A stretch of 64,000 nucleotides of DNA, taken from contig NC_092570.1 of assembly GCF_037975245.1 (NCBI RefSeq), positions 12,875,001 through 12,939,000 on the forward strand, written 5' to 3'. The notes beneath the pieces were generated by a model that ran no database searches, was not told where the DNA came from, and saw only the letters and a program-made list of their open reading frames with translations. Both the position numbers and the translations under genes were made by a program. The stretch comes from Apostichopus japonicus. Taxonomy: Eukaryota > Echinodermata > Holothuroidea > Aspidochirotida > Stichopodidae. Below are positions 13,791 to 27,347 of the stretch, one piece after another. Within the stretch, counting starts at the first letter, position 1. Every line of letters begins with the position of its first letter.

Positions 13791-14033
13791 GATATGATAA
13801 GTTTATCAAGCAGGTAATCACCACCATGTACAACAACATAGATTGGAGACTGTGAACGTAAGAAAAACTTTCAAATTTCAACTTCAAGTCTTTGAGAGAA
13901 TTTTCAATTTTCCAAATGAATGAAAAAGAAGCTTTTCTTGAACATTTTTTACCCACCAAAGTGAAAATTGTAAACAACAAAGGGTAAAATGATCATAACT
14001 TACATCCGTCAAGAACGAGTTAAAATGTCTTAC

Positions 14034-14312
14034 ATTGCCGTCACTCATGACCAGGATCTTGTCTGCGTCGAGGATGGTATTGAGGCGGTGAGCAATGGTC
14101 AGTAGAGTACATTGACCAAACGCTTGTCTGATGGTCCCTTGGATCAACGAGTCCGTCTCGGTATCGATAGCAGCGGTGGCTTCGTCCAGGATCAGGATCT
14201 TACTGTGTCTCAGCAGTGCTCTGGCGATACAAATCAGCTGCCTCTCGCCGACTGAGAAGTTATCCCCGCCCTCTGATACCAACGACTGCAACTTCTCGGG
14301 AAGAGAACTCAC
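14034..14312 (-). CDS. ABCC5: ABCC5-like exon 23: NBD2 signature, Walker B, H-loop
   Basis: Residues 1222-1314 (93 codons), phase 0. In order: [18 protein letters not shown], signature [28 protein letters not shown] (Walker B with catalytic Glu), [12 protein letters not shown] (D-loop), [20 protein letters not shown] (switch His). The signature FSVGE instead of LSGGQ is usual for ABCC NBD2. The hydrolytic site is therefore built from NBD2 Walker B and the NBD1 LSGGQ. The donor is AAT/GTAAGA. Confidence 0.97.
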
Positions 14313-14379
14313 CTGTGGTAGTAATCAGGGAGGTGAGAAACATTTAGCAGCAAACAGAGATACAAACAGCTCATAACAG

Positions 14380-14692
14380 CAAAAAGAAACGTCTCATGTC
14401 GGTAATCTGACCTAGTTTCGAATGAGGTGTAACAGAAGTGTTAGACACCACCATCGATCCCAGAAAATACACACACACAGCTTGCTACCATCGGTAATTA
14501 GACACTAGTGTACAGTCAGTACATACAGCTACAGACATCTCAGGTCCAGCTAAGGATAACAAGGTATCACGTTTCATTACTGTACCGTCTGCATTCTGCA
14601 GTGATACGAACAAAACGTCACTTGCAAGCAACGGAAAGTTAACTTTTTCAGATGGCCGCACCCGGTTTGGAGCGAGTCTTCAATGCCTTTAA
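14380..14692. mobile_element. Truncated copy of the 43.65-kb TTAA element
   Basis: Reverse-complement match to 43,652-44,000, including the TTGCAAGCAACGGAAAGTTA and ATGGCCGCACCCGG-like regions and one terminal repeat (GCGAGTCTTCAATGCCTTTAA, 14,672-14,692). The opposite terminus is missing. It lies in the intron between exons 22 and 23. Confidence 0.75.
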
Positions 14693-15004
14693 ATGGCACA
14701 TCACTGTCCCCCCTTATTCGTTGTAAAGATAAGCTTAAATGGCTGTTTGAGGTTAATTTTTGGGCGACAAGTTTATATCCGCTGTGATATTGTGAAGTTC
14801 AAACTGCCTTCGGACTGACTGACAATTCATTTGAAAGGACCTATATTTGTTATGATTCATGATAACATTTCAACAGAAGTTGCCCTGAAATAGGAGTATT
14901 TGTGCAGTTAATGAACAACCCTTTTCTTGTATGACAGGCACGATATATCACAACTTGAAGTTTGAAAATTAGCTCTTTTTCAATGTCAAGTCCATTTACC
15001 CCCC

Positions 15005-17162
<2,158 letters not shown>

Positions 17163-17291
17163 TACCTTGTCATTTAGCCTTTGAAGACGATCCTGCTAGG
17201 ATCGAAACGTCAGGCCAACTTACTTTTATACATTCTCTTAAACAGGCTCTCTAGTGGATAAAAAGTTTGCTAACAGTTTTATTTTATTTTG
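17163..17291 (+). mobile_element. Penelope-like fragment with hammerhead-like core, copy 1
   Basis: Shares about 125 bp with 22,806-22,932. The core (17,182-17,211) reads TTGAAGA, the hairpin CGATCCTGCTAGGATC, then GAAACGTC. That is the order of a hammerhead ribozyme (CUGANGA, stem II, GAAA, cleavage triplet) with the essential first C changed to T. Penelope-like retroelements carry such motifs in their terminal repeats. Assignment is inference. Confidence 0.5.
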
Positions 17292-17298
17292 AAACTTA

Positions 17299-17484
<186 letters not shown>

Positions 17485-17675
17485 TTACAAATTGAAGGAC
17501 CATCCTGGCACAGGGTTGCCAAGTTTTTTTAAATACTTTCTCTATTACTTCCAGGCTAGATGTCATTACAAAAAGCACTTTCAATTTAAATAGCTTCATA
17601 AAAGAACAAAGAATGAAATGTCAATTGCAACCTCTGAACCCTCTCTAAGTCATACTTAGGATGATGATGATTTAC

Positions 17676-18668
17676 AGGGCAAATGTGAACCAGGAAACGA
17701 AAATGTTGAGTGGTTCCGATGCCTAAACGTATTCATAAGGTGGTAAGCCCATATACATGTCAATATTCATGAACTCGTGCACACCAAAATGAAGGGGATT
17801 ATCTATTGTCACGAGTATGCTTGACACAAGTCTAACAACTATCGTGCGGCTGTATAAATTAACCCTATGAATATTCATATGTTTTCTGTTTTGCTCACAA
17901 AGTTCGCATAATTAGCAACATTCGACATTCTAGTATGCTTTGTTTGATTCACTGATTTCCTCTTTTCTTGGATTTGTGTAAGTCTTTGTTTAGATTACTT
18001 TGCATAAAATGCAGGTAATGGGTCAGTATGAATAGGCTGGGTAAGCAGGTCAGGGCGTGATATTCGTATTTTGTACTACTTGGCGCAAGGGGTGCTGAGT
18101 GCCCCACAGCAGTAATAGTCGTAGCAGTTGGATGCGATGTCTGTTGGGAGATGTTAGCCCGCAGTATTTTAGAGGGCAAGTTGTGAATCAGGAAATGAAA
18201 ATGTTGAAGTGGTTCTGATGCCTAAATGTATTCATAGTGTGGTAAGCCCATACACAGGTCAATATTCATGAACTTGTGCACACCAAAAATGAAGAGGATT
18301 GTCCATTATCACGAGTATGCTTGACACAAGTCTAACAACTATCGTGCAGCTGAATTAATTTACTCCATGAATATTCATTTGTTTTCTGGTTTGCTCACAA
18401 AGTTCGCATAATTAGCAACATTCAACATTCTAGTATGCTTTGTTTGATTCACTGATTTCCTCTTTTCTTGGATTTGTGTAAGTCTTTGTTTAGATTACTT
18501 TGCATAAAATGCAGGTAATGGGTCAGTATGAATAGGCTGGGGAAGCAGGTCAGGGCGTGATATTCGTATTTTGTACTACTTAGTGCAAGGGTGCTGAGTG
18601 CCCGCCCACAGCAGTTAGTGCTGGCAGTTGGATGCGATGTCCGTTGGGCGACGTTAGCCAGCCGTATT
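17676..18668. repeat. Tandem duplication of about 497 bp
   Basis: 17,676-18,172 and 18,173-18,668 align along their length, for example TGAGGGTGGTAAGCCCATA-like, ATGAATATTCAT and CAGGTCAGGGCGTGATATTC segments, with scattered substitutions and small indels. It lies in the intron between exons 20 and 21 and does not include an exon. Confidence 0.85.
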
Positions 18669-18933
18669 TTACTATTAGAGTCGTGGGTGACCTAGTATTT
18701 GTAGGGGCAACTTTGGTTCCGGGCTGGTGAATTCATTGTACTATATATCTTGAGGATACCTGTCTTAAAGGACCTGCAGATATCTGTAAAAGCCGGAAAC
18801 TGACCAAATGCTTGAGTGATTCTAGAAATGGAATTTATAACCTGCCACAGATTGGAGAATGAGTTATAGACAAGGACAAACATCTCCATTTCTGTCCAGC
18901 ATTTCTTAGACATTTCAACTTGATTTCTCTTAC

Positions 18934-19123
18934 CTGAACCTGTCCTGCCCACAATTCCAATCTTTTCTCCTGCCTTCACAGAGAAGTTGATCCCTTTCAG
19001 AACCAAGGGAAGATTTTCCCTGTACCTCATGCTATAATCGGAGAATTTAATGGCGCCATCTTTTGGCCAGGATTGCTCAGGCTCTGTCTCCTTAATCTCC
19101 TGAGGCGCCTCCGGGATCAAATC
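18934..19123 (-). CDS. ABCC5: ABCC5-like exon 20: start of NBD2 and Walker A
   Basis: Residues 1079-1142. SWPKDGAIKFSDYSMRYREN opens NBD2; the Tyr in MRYREN is the A-loop aromatic. LPLVLKGINFSVKAGEKIGI leads to Walker A GRTGSG, which is split from KSS by the intron. The donor is TTCAG/GTAAGA, a consensus site. Confidence 0.96.
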
Positions 19124-20083
19124 CTATTCAAGAAGAGAATGTACGTTTAATCCTCTTGTGATGAATCGTTAATCGTTACAAGCTAATTAATGCTTTGAAC
19201 GTAAACAAATTGTGGCAAACTGATGTTCTCGTTAAACTTGAGAAATTAGTAGAATTTCCTAAGGAGAAGATATTAGACTGGATAGGATCAGTAAGAAACT
19301 TGTGATCACAATTTAGCCTTCTTCTTTCCAAATTTATAGCAACAATCAGTACTTATATATGTAAACCAATGTATAGGATGTGTGTTTGTGTGTGTGTGAG
19401 TGAAGCAAACTAACTGTAAATCTCGTCAGTTTTGTGATATCACAAATGCTGCCCCAATAACATAAGTCACTTCATGATTACATTGTATTTGTGTTGTATT
19501 CAAAGCATTCTAAAACCCCTACATTAATAATAACATTTCTTTCGAATTACCCTGGGTTTGACACGCTTCACTGTGACATATGTAGAGAGTTATTGACTAT
19601 ATTAGCAGTGAGTGTGTTAACCCTGACGATAAACACAGGTCGAATATGTTGTCCTGTTTCCGGAATCACATAAGTTAATATGAGATACCAATGTGGATGG
19701 AAACATAATGTTTGTCTGCATATAGCAACGAATAACGGAACAGACGCATGGTTGGTTTGAGATCTTTTGATGAGGTATTAACTGAATGATAAGTTTATTT
19801 CTGATGGAAACATCAAACATCATTAGCCACTTTTAAGAAGTTACTTAAAACTCACTTCTTCTTTTTAGGAATTTCACTGTAAATCTATATTGTTTTTAAA
19901 AAATTTTCCTTATAGAGATATATATATTTTTATATTAATTTTCAAGCTGCGTCCATTTTATTTTTCGTATTCACATTTTAAGGGGTTTTGATATTTTGTT
20001 ACTTAAATTTACTTAAAACTCACATTTTTTATATTTTTTAGGAATTTTACTGTAAATCTATATTATTTTTAAAATTATTCCTT

Positions 20084-20119
<36 letters not shown>

Positions 20120-20282
20120 TATATTAATATTTAAGCTGCGCTAATTTTACTCTTCATATTCATATTTTAAGGGTTTTGTCATTTTGTTGTCATTGTAAAG
20201 CGCTCTTGAACATGCTTAAGCATGAAAAGAGGCTAAAGAGCGCTATATAAATTGGGTAACTAATAATAATAATAAAAAGTAC
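19124..20282 (-). other. Intron 19-20 with AT-rich duplicates and a retroposon tail
   Basis: Two diverged copies of a block starting near TTACTTAAAACTCAC (about 19,840 and 20,006), the second with a (TA)n run at about 20,088-20,115. Then a tail with TGTAAAGCGCTC, GCGCTATATAAATT and (AAT)n at 20,190-20,275, as in the other tails listed. Confidence 0.6.
20190..20275 (+). repeat. Non-LTR/SINE-type 3' tail, (AAT)n end
   Basis: TGTAAAGCGC ... GCGCTATATAAATTGG ... (TAA)n. Related tails are at 21,130-21,205 (minus), 28,395-28,438 (plus), 34,586-34,665 (minus) and 56,763-56,842 (minus). The shared end suggests one retroposon family mobilised by the same LINE machinery (inference). Confidence 0.55.
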
Positions 20283-20372
20283 CTTTATATAACTGAGAAT
20301 TCTCTCGGCTGATGTAAACCTCGCTTCCGCCTCTGCAAACATCGCCATCATGAGTTGAAACATACCATTCAG
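20283..20372 (-). CDS. ABCC5: ABCC5-like exon 19: TM12 end and linker to NBD2
   Basis: Residues 1049-1078 (30 codons), phase 0: LNGMFQLMMAMFAEAEARFT then SAERILSYIK. It matches the ETEARFTSVERI helix of ABCC5 and is in frame with both neighbours. The donor is AAG/GTACTT. Confidence 0.93.
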
Positions 20373-20862
20373 CTGTGAGAAGGGTAACGATGAATATGGT
20401 CATAATTCAATTATTTGTGGAACTATGCAACGGATACTGAAACTTTGAGCAGCAGAGAAAATGATAAATCAAAAAAAAATATATATAAATAGTGATGTAC
20501 ATCAGTATTAAAGCAGACAGCCCACACAGGTACATAAAACAACAAGTTCATTTAAAAATGAGGTGAATTCTAAATCAAACATTTTCCGAGATTCTGTTTC
20601 AAAAATATGCTGACTAAACCAAATATATTAAAGTGAAGGCCATAAACCAGTTAATTAAAAAAAAAAAAAAACACTTGAGTTATGCTGGTGAACTAAATTG
20701 ACATTTACTGATATCAAGTTTAATTAAAACCGAGCTGACCGAAACAAGTTGATTCAAATTAGGTCATCATATCAAGTTCACTACAATAAAGTTGGTTGAA
20801 TCCGGATTTGCGTACACAACGTCCCTGATGTGAATAACCACAATAAGCGACTGCTTACTAAC

Positions 20863-21049
20863 CTGAGTAGTATATGAGATGGCTAATCCTACCAAGGCTG
20901 GGGAGAGGGTTCCGTGGGTGATGACTGCCATAAGGTTGGTTAAGGTTGATATGAGAACAACCAGCAGTTCCAACCTCATGCCGGCCCAACGGCCTGATAT
21001 TCTAAACAACATCAACGGATAAGCATTGGCATCCAATAGCTCTATGAAT
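20863..21049 (-). CDS. ABCC5: ABCC5-like exon 18: TM11 and TM12
   Basis: Residues 987-1048. FIELLDANAYPLMLF precedes RWAGMRLELLVVLISTLTNL, where the conserved RW..MRL(E/D) opens TM11. TM12 follows at SPALVGLAISYTTQ. The acceptor follows GTTGCCAG; the donor is CAG/GTTAGT. Confidence 0.95.
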
Positions 21050-21129
21050 CTGGCAACAGCAACAACAAAAGAGAGAGAATCTTCTAAATATTAAAACTGA
21101 ATAAAAAGTGGGGATGTGGTTGAAGAAAC

Positions 21130-21205
21130 TGATTAATAATAATCATAGGTAATATTTATATCCGCATAATCAGCAAAGCTGCTCAAAGCGCTTTACAAAT
21201 GTAAA
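21130..21205 (-). repeat. Non-LTR/SINE-type 3' tail
   Basis: On the minus strand, TTTGTAAAGCGCTTTGAGCA, then GATATAAATATTACC and a (ATT)n end. Same family as 20,190-20,275. The rest of the exon 17-18 intron is AT-rich without recognisable genes. Confidence 0.5.
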
Positions 21206-22268
21206 ACATAAAAACAAATACTAACAAAACCTAAATATTAAATATATAGAACCAATAAGGCATAAAATGTGAAAGCCAAAACAATGTAAAAAACACACGT
21301 ACTAAACGATAATACAACAAAAAAAGATAAAAAAAGAGTCCTAAATGCATATAGTCCAAAACAAATTCAGAAATATGTAAATAGTAAAATAGTTATCAAT
21401 AAAGAAAACACAAAAGATTAAATCATAGTTAATGTTTAAATATAGTACAGTAACTATAGTACAGTAAGACAATTATTGTAAAAGCCTAAAACACCCAATA
21501 CTTAACGATAATAAACGATAATAAATAGAACCCTAAACGTAGTAAAAAAAACTATTTTTTGCTGTTTTTTTTCTTTGTACCATCTAATTTTGAACACATA
21601 AACATATCCCACAATAAGGTAGTTGACAAGTCAAGGTCCTTTTGAAATTACAAAACATTTTGAACTTTTCAGTTTTTTGGCCCCATTTGGTGGTAGTGAA
21701 TAAAATCTCAAAATTGTCTAAGCAAACCAAATGTCGAGGAATGGGAATCAAATTCATTTGTCACATGCTTATTGACATTGACTTGGTGGAAAGACCTGAT
21801 TACTGACAAACATTACTTTGACCCATTACTTGAGTGGATTAGAAAAATTTGTTGACCAAATGCAAATAGCTGCTGATAATAATGATGAGAGAGGATACAC
21901 TCTTCAAAAATCAAGAAATGGTAGGCAGAGTGCAAGAACCTCAGCTAGGGTTTGTCATACAAGACAAGAAACGATGGAACAGAATATAGGAAAGAAACCT
22001 TTCACTCGAAAAGAAAGTGTTCTGTAGCCGCAGCCAATTTGAAGCAGTCCAATAAAGTGGCTTCTAACTAACTACCAGTCACAGATACAGCATTTGTGTA
22101 TCGGCCGATTCCGTACTGTACTTGCAGTTGATATTCTCACCTGACACATAGCAGTTAGAGTTTTGAAATTTCTGTCTTTCTGTCAAAGTTTTGTCAAAGT
22201 ACATACCACCACAGCTGCATGCTAAAACCCTAATTTCTATCCCATGTAGATATCGACAGGTGACTCAC

Positions 22269-22551
22269 TTTGTCACAAATTCATCCGTCTTCTCGTAAGC
22301 GTGAATCGTGGTTAGACCGAGAGTCGTTGACGATATATGAGAGAACCAGGGTGACCTCGCAATATTCTCCAGTCTCTTCAGGTCGTGCACCCCTTTACGG
22401 TAAAATTTCAGAATGGCTGCGAAGATTATGCCGACCGGCAACAGTGCTATGAGGAACCATGGAAAGACTATGATGATGGTGAGGACGGCAAAGGCCACCA
22501 TTAGAAACACCTGCAACGCCAGCTCAAAGTTGATGGGCAGAAGGACGTCCA
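22269..22551 (-). CDS. ABCC5: ABCC5-like exon 17: TM9, TM10 and coupling helix
   Basis: Residues 893-986, the largest exon (283 nt). DVLLPINFELALQVFLMVAF leads through TM9/TM10 (VLTIIIVFPWFLIALLPVG), then LKRLENIARSPWFSHISSTT and GLTTIHAYEKTDEFVTK. The SPWFSHISxTxxGLxTIHAY block is the conserved MRP coupling region. The donor is AAA/GTGAGT, with a two-base carry-over. Confidence 0.96.
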
Positions 22552-22805
22552 CTGATGAAGAAATCAATTAAAGGAAGGGAATTAATGACTTCATTACGAG
22601 CGTCCGTCTACTGATGGTGAACAGTTACGACGTATATCAACATGTGGACACTGCAGTGACTAATGGTACACAGTTACGATTGTATATCAACATGTGGACA
22701 CAGCTGTGACATCTTACAATTGAAGCTTTCTTTAAAGCTCTGTGTTCACCATGCTCATTAACCTGTCTCTATTCTGTGCGTGTTTTTGTCCCTTCTGTTA
22801 CTGTT

Positions 22806-22932
22806 ACTTGTCATTTAGCCTTTGAAGAAGATCCTGCTAGGATCGAAACGTCAGGCCAACTTACTTTTACACATTCTCCTACACAGGCTCTCTAGTGGAT
22901 AAGCAGTTTGCTAACAGTTTTATTTTATTTTT
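22806..22932 (+). mobile_element. Penelope-like fragment with hammerhead-like core, copy 2
   Basis: Nearly the same sequence as 17,163-17,291: TTTGAAGA, AGATCCTGCTAGGATC, GAAACGTCAGGCC, then ACAGGCTCTCTAGTGGATAA. It also carries T in place of the first conserved C. It lies in the intron between exons 16 and 17. Confidence 0.5.
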
Positions 22933-23084
22933 ATTTCAATTAAAGCTTTACTACAATACTGCTTTATCTTTCTTAACTTCAAGGTATGTCAAATAGCCTC
23001 TGTGGTTAAAAACATTGCAACCAGACGAAGGGTTTTCTTGGTTCCCAGATAGATATTGAACATTGCATCTACCTAAAAGGAGGA

Positions 23085-23312
23085 AGGGTATGTTGCTTCC
23101 TGTATGGATAGTAATTATTGCACCACCATACGGGGGGTGGGGGGGAGGGGGTGCCATTTGTTTCTTTCACAGATGGATAGTTACCATCACACCAACCAAC
23201 CTGCCTATGGGAAGGATGGATGGGTGGGGAGGGGGGTCGATTTGTTTCTTTCACAGATGGATAGTTACCATCGCACCAACCAACCTGCCTATGGGAAGGA
23301 TGGATAGTTTGG
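23085..23312. repeat. Short tandem duplications with G-rich tracts
   Basis: Two to three copies of a unit with TTTGTTTCTTTCACAGATGG, ATAGTTACCATC(A/G)CACC and CCTATGGGAAGGATGGAT, spaced by GGGTGGGGGGGAGG-like runs. Frames across it are open only by repetition. Confidence 0.75.
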
Positions 23313-23508
23313 AGAATACTGTGGTAGAAATATTACAAATTAATAAATGTAAGTTGCTGGTATGCCCTAAACTCAATATGTAACCATTTAAATACAAAAC
23401 CATCACACAGTGTTAATCACCAGTAAATTTGGGCGGGAGAAAGGGGAGATGAAAGGCTTGAGAACAATCGGGGAGTCTCGTGGGAAGTGTCACAGCCACA
23501 TAAATCTA

Positions 23509-23727
<219 letters not shown>

Positions 23728-24497
23728 TCATCATTGTATGGTAGAGTTCACTTTCATTCTTGGGCCTGGCATTGCTAGATCAGCAGTTTCATAACAGATG
23801 TTTCTATATTATTTGATTTTACAAAAGAAGAAAGACCAACAAGAATAAAAGATGCAAAAACAAATGAGAAATGGATTCCTTCTTCCACAGAGACATTTCT
23901 ACAGTGTAGATACCATCAATACCCCTCACTGATGCCTACTAGACAATAATCACTGGTCACTCCCAATCAGACGACCACTAGACGAAAGAGCCAGATGTGA
24001 AAATATCCAGTTGTCAACACATTTTATAGCTCATGTTTTGGCAATTTCAAGGCTTTCTGAACAAGAAGTTCAAATTTTAATCCATTTCTAGTAGTTATTG
24101 CTGTTTGTCAACAATTTATAAGTCTGCTTGCATTTTATCTACTCTGCATCATCTAATAAACAGTTTTTTAATTTTTTTTCATTATCGTCATCTTTTATGA
24201 GGGTAGTCCTGCTCAGTGCAGAAGCACTGCTTTCCAGAGGAGCCCAGTGATTTATATTTGCCAGCACAGTTTTGCTATGCAGAACAGTTCTGACAGCGCC
24301 ACTCTTTTAGATTGTAATTCCAGGCAAAGAAAACAAAACGAATGCAAGCAAGTAAACAAACAAACAAGAAAGACAACAAGACAAGCCTGCAAGAGATGTC
24401 AACGAAATTCATTCACGATCAGTTTCAGAGATATTATAAAGGTAAGATATGAGAAAAACAATACAAACAATACTATACTTATTCTGGAAAATCTATA

Positions 24498-24543
24498 ATA
24501 CATACATACATACACACATACATACATACACACATACATACAA
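24498..24543. repeat. (ATAC)n/(AC)n microsatellite
   Basis: Simple tetranucleotide repeat just inside the intron after exon 15. Confidence 0.9.
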
Positions 24544-24592
24544 TAGACAACAGACCTAGAAGGACAAAAGAAAGAAGAATGTGGCAACTAAC

Positions 24593-24736
24593 CGTCATGA
24601 AAATGACACTCTTGAATGCTGAGAAGATTATGATGACCACTAGGGATATTCCATAGATGAACATGTAGAAACTTAAATCGGGATTATCCGCTATGCTGCC
24701 TTGTGGAATCCGATTGCCGGACTCGTTTATGGTTTG
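24593..24736 (-). CDS. ABCC5: ABCC5-like exon 15: extracellular loop and TM8
   Basis: Residues 801-848 (48 codons), phase 0. QTINESGNRIPQGSIADNPD is the outer loop between TM7 and TM8, with the N-glycosylation sequon NES; ABCC5 proteins have glycosylated loops here. TM8 is FYMFIYGISLVVIIIFSAF. The donor is ACG/GTTAGT. Confidence 0.93.
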
Positions 24737-25487
24737 CTGTTGTCAAAGTCAAAGAAATTAGGCAAATATATCATTGGATAAAGCTATGACATAACATATG
24801 TCAGAGATACGTGCCAATCTTGGAGTGTCTGGGTGCTTCCCCCCCCCCCCCCGATCCCACTAAGAAAAGTTTTCTAATATTGTGAAGGAATGTGACATCT
24901 CCTACATGATGATGGTCCTCATCCTGGGCCTAATTTATGACTAAGCAACTGCTATATACTCACCCACTAATATACAATTCATGTATTATCCTTGCATTCA
25001 TGTGAATCGGTGGTAACAAATGTGTAAGTACATCTTGTACATATGACACCATATTAGGCAGAAGACAATGGCATGTATGCAGTATATGTATATAACATAT
25101 TCCAATACAGCCAATTTTAATGCTAATAGTAGCTACATATGATTGATTATACCAAGAAGCAGCACACTGATTTACTACATAGAGATTGATTGCTGACAGT
25201 GCTTCTGCCATCAAGTGTTCATAAATAAGCTAAAGCTATAAATAAAATGCACATAAAACTGCTACTAACCACAATAATTTGAATCTAATACCCCATATTG
25301 AGAGTTGTGTAATAGGTCTAGCATTCAATGATAAAACCATTCAGCAAACTTAAGTCATCTCAGACCAAAGATTAATATCTGCAGGTATCTAAAACAGAAT
25401 TATTCAAATGTAGCTAAAACACCTCTAAACAACATTACTTGAGTAACTGACTGGATTCCTAGGTGATATGCCTCCCTTAAAACTTAC

Positions 25488-25678
25488 ATTGCCATTCCCC
25501 TGGTTCAACCAATAGCTGAGCCACCAGTTGTTGAAGGTGACAATTGCCATGGTGAGTACATAGCTAAGCAGGGCTGGAATAGCGATAAAATAACCGCCCA
25601 TGGCCTTGATGAAACCATGGTAGGTCCTCCAGGAGACACCGCCCTCTTCTTTGCCTTCCTCCTCCGTTAAACGACCTC
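25488..25678 (-). CDS. ABCC5: ABCC5-like exon 14: TM7
   Basis: Residues 738-800. GRLTEEEGKEEGGVSWRTYH is the linker-to-elbow stretch (EGQLVxxEExxxGxVxWxxY type). TM7 runs through GYFIAIPALLSYVLTMAIV and FNNWWLSYWLNQGNGN, where WWLSYW is an ABCC5-type signature. The acceptor follows CTTATCAG; the donor is AAT/GTAAGT. Confidence 0.93.
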
Positions 25679-25789
25679 CTGATAAGAGAGGAGAGGGAAT
25701 AATGAATTATAAAAACACCTTGTTAAATAAACCCCCAATTAGTGTATGAAACCTGTTTAAGGTTTTGAAAATATCAGATTTTACTACCT

Positions 25790-27252
25790 ATAGATTGAAA
25801 GTACAAACCACTCAAATAGATTGAAAATACAAACCACTCATACAGATTTGAAAGTACAAACCACTCAAATAGATTGAAAGTACAAACCACTCAAACAGAT
25901 TGAAAGTACAACCACTCAAACAGATTGAAAGTACAAACCACTCAAACAAATTGAAAGTACAAACCACTCAAACAGATTGAAAGTACAAACCACTCAAACA
26001 GATTGAAAGTACAAACCACTCATACAGATTTGAACGTACAAACCACTCAAACAGATTGAAAGTACAAACCACTCAAACAGATTCAAAGTACAAGCCACTT
26101 AAACGGATTGAAAGTACAAACAACTCAAATGGATTGAAAGTAAAAACCACTCAAATGGATTGAAAGTACAAACCACTCAAACAGATTGAAAGTACAACCA
26201 CTCAAACAGATTGAAAGTACAAACCACTCAAACAGATTGAAAGTACAAACCACTCAGACAGATTGAAAGTACAAACCATTCAAACAGATTGAAAGTACAA
26301 ACCACTCATACAGATTTGAACGTACAAACCACTCAAACAGATTGAAAATACAAACCACTCAAACAGATTAAAAGTACAAGCCACTTAAACGGATTGAAAG
26401 TACAAACCACTCAAACGGATTGAAAGTAAAAACCACTCAAATGGATTGAAAGTACAAACCACTCAAACTGATTGAAAGTACGAACCACTCAAACAGATTG
26501 AAAGTACAAACCACTCAACTAGATTGCAAGTACAAACCACTCAAACAGATTGAAAGTACAAACCACTCAAATAGATTGAAAGTACAAAACGCTCAAATAG
26601 ATTGAAAGTACAAACCACTCAAACAGATTAAAAGTACGAACCGCTCAAATAGATTGAAGTACAAACCACTCCAACAGATTGAAAGTACAAACAACTCAAA
26701 CAGATTGAAGTACAAACCACTCAAATAGATTGCAAGTACAAACAACTCAATAGAATGAAAGTAAAAACCATTCAAACAGATTGAAAGTACAAACCACTCA
26801 TACAGATTTGAAAGTACAAACCACTCAAACAGATTGAAAGTACAAACCACTCAAACAGATTAAAAGTACAAACCACTCAAACAGATTAAAAGTACAAGCC
26901 ACTTAAACGGATTGAAAGTACAAACCACTCAAACGGATTGAAAGTAAAAACCACTCAAATGGATTGAAAGTACAAACCACTCAAACAGATTGAAAGTACG
27001 AACCACTCAAACAGATTTAAAGTACAAACCACTCAATTAGATTGCAAGCACAAACCACTCAAACAGAACAAACCACTCAAACAGATTGCAAGTACAAACC
27101 ACTCAAACAGATTGAAAGTACAAACAACTCAAACAGATTGAAGTAAAAACCACTCAAATAGATTGAAAGTACAAACAACTCAATAGAATGAAAGTAAAAA
27201 CTGCTCAACAGATTGAAAGTACAAACCATTCAAATAGATTGAAAGTACAAAC
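25790..27252. repeat. Large minisatellite, unit 25-26 bp, filling the exon 13-14 intron
   Basis: About 56 copies of a unit that on the minus strand reads GTTTGTACTTTCAATCTG then TTTGAGTG. There are point variants, and higher-order blocks of several units look duplicated (compare 26,010-26,110 with 26,310-26,400 and 26,800-26,900). The first unit begins exactly at the exon-13 donor, so the array takes up nearly the whole 1,574-bp intron. Confidence 0.95.
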
Positions 27253-27347
27253 CATTTAAGTTTCTGTCTTCTTCTTTTTCTGAATGAATGGATGCGACTG
27301 TGGAGACTGAGGCAGTGCTCCTGGTACTCATACCCCTAGAGAGGGAC
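27253..27347 (-). CDS. ABCC5: ABCC5-like exon 13: serine-rich linker, donor inside a minisatellite
   Basis: Residues 706-737: SLSRGMSTRSTASVSTVASI followed by HSEKEEDRNLN. This is a low-conservation linker between NBD1 and TMD2, rich in Ser/Thr and a plausible phosphorylation region (inference). It is the only open frame here, and both phases fit the neighbours. The donor AATG/GTTTGT is non-consensus at +3 and +4, and it is the first six bases of a 26-bp repeat array that fills the next intron. If splicing failed, the frame would add seven residues after Asn and stop (TGA). Confidence 0.75.

Noticed and set aside
24399-24664. Cys/Val/Met-rich frames
   Set aside because: Products of the ATAC microsatellite next to exon 15. 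Only the exon-15 part is real.
26593-26850. 85-codon frame rich in LYF/CLSGL
   Set aside because: Translation of the 26-bp minisatellite.
25790-27252. CRISPR-like array of regular repeats
   Set aside because: Repeats are directly adjacent with no unique spacers, and the context is a eukaryotic intron. It is a minisatellite.
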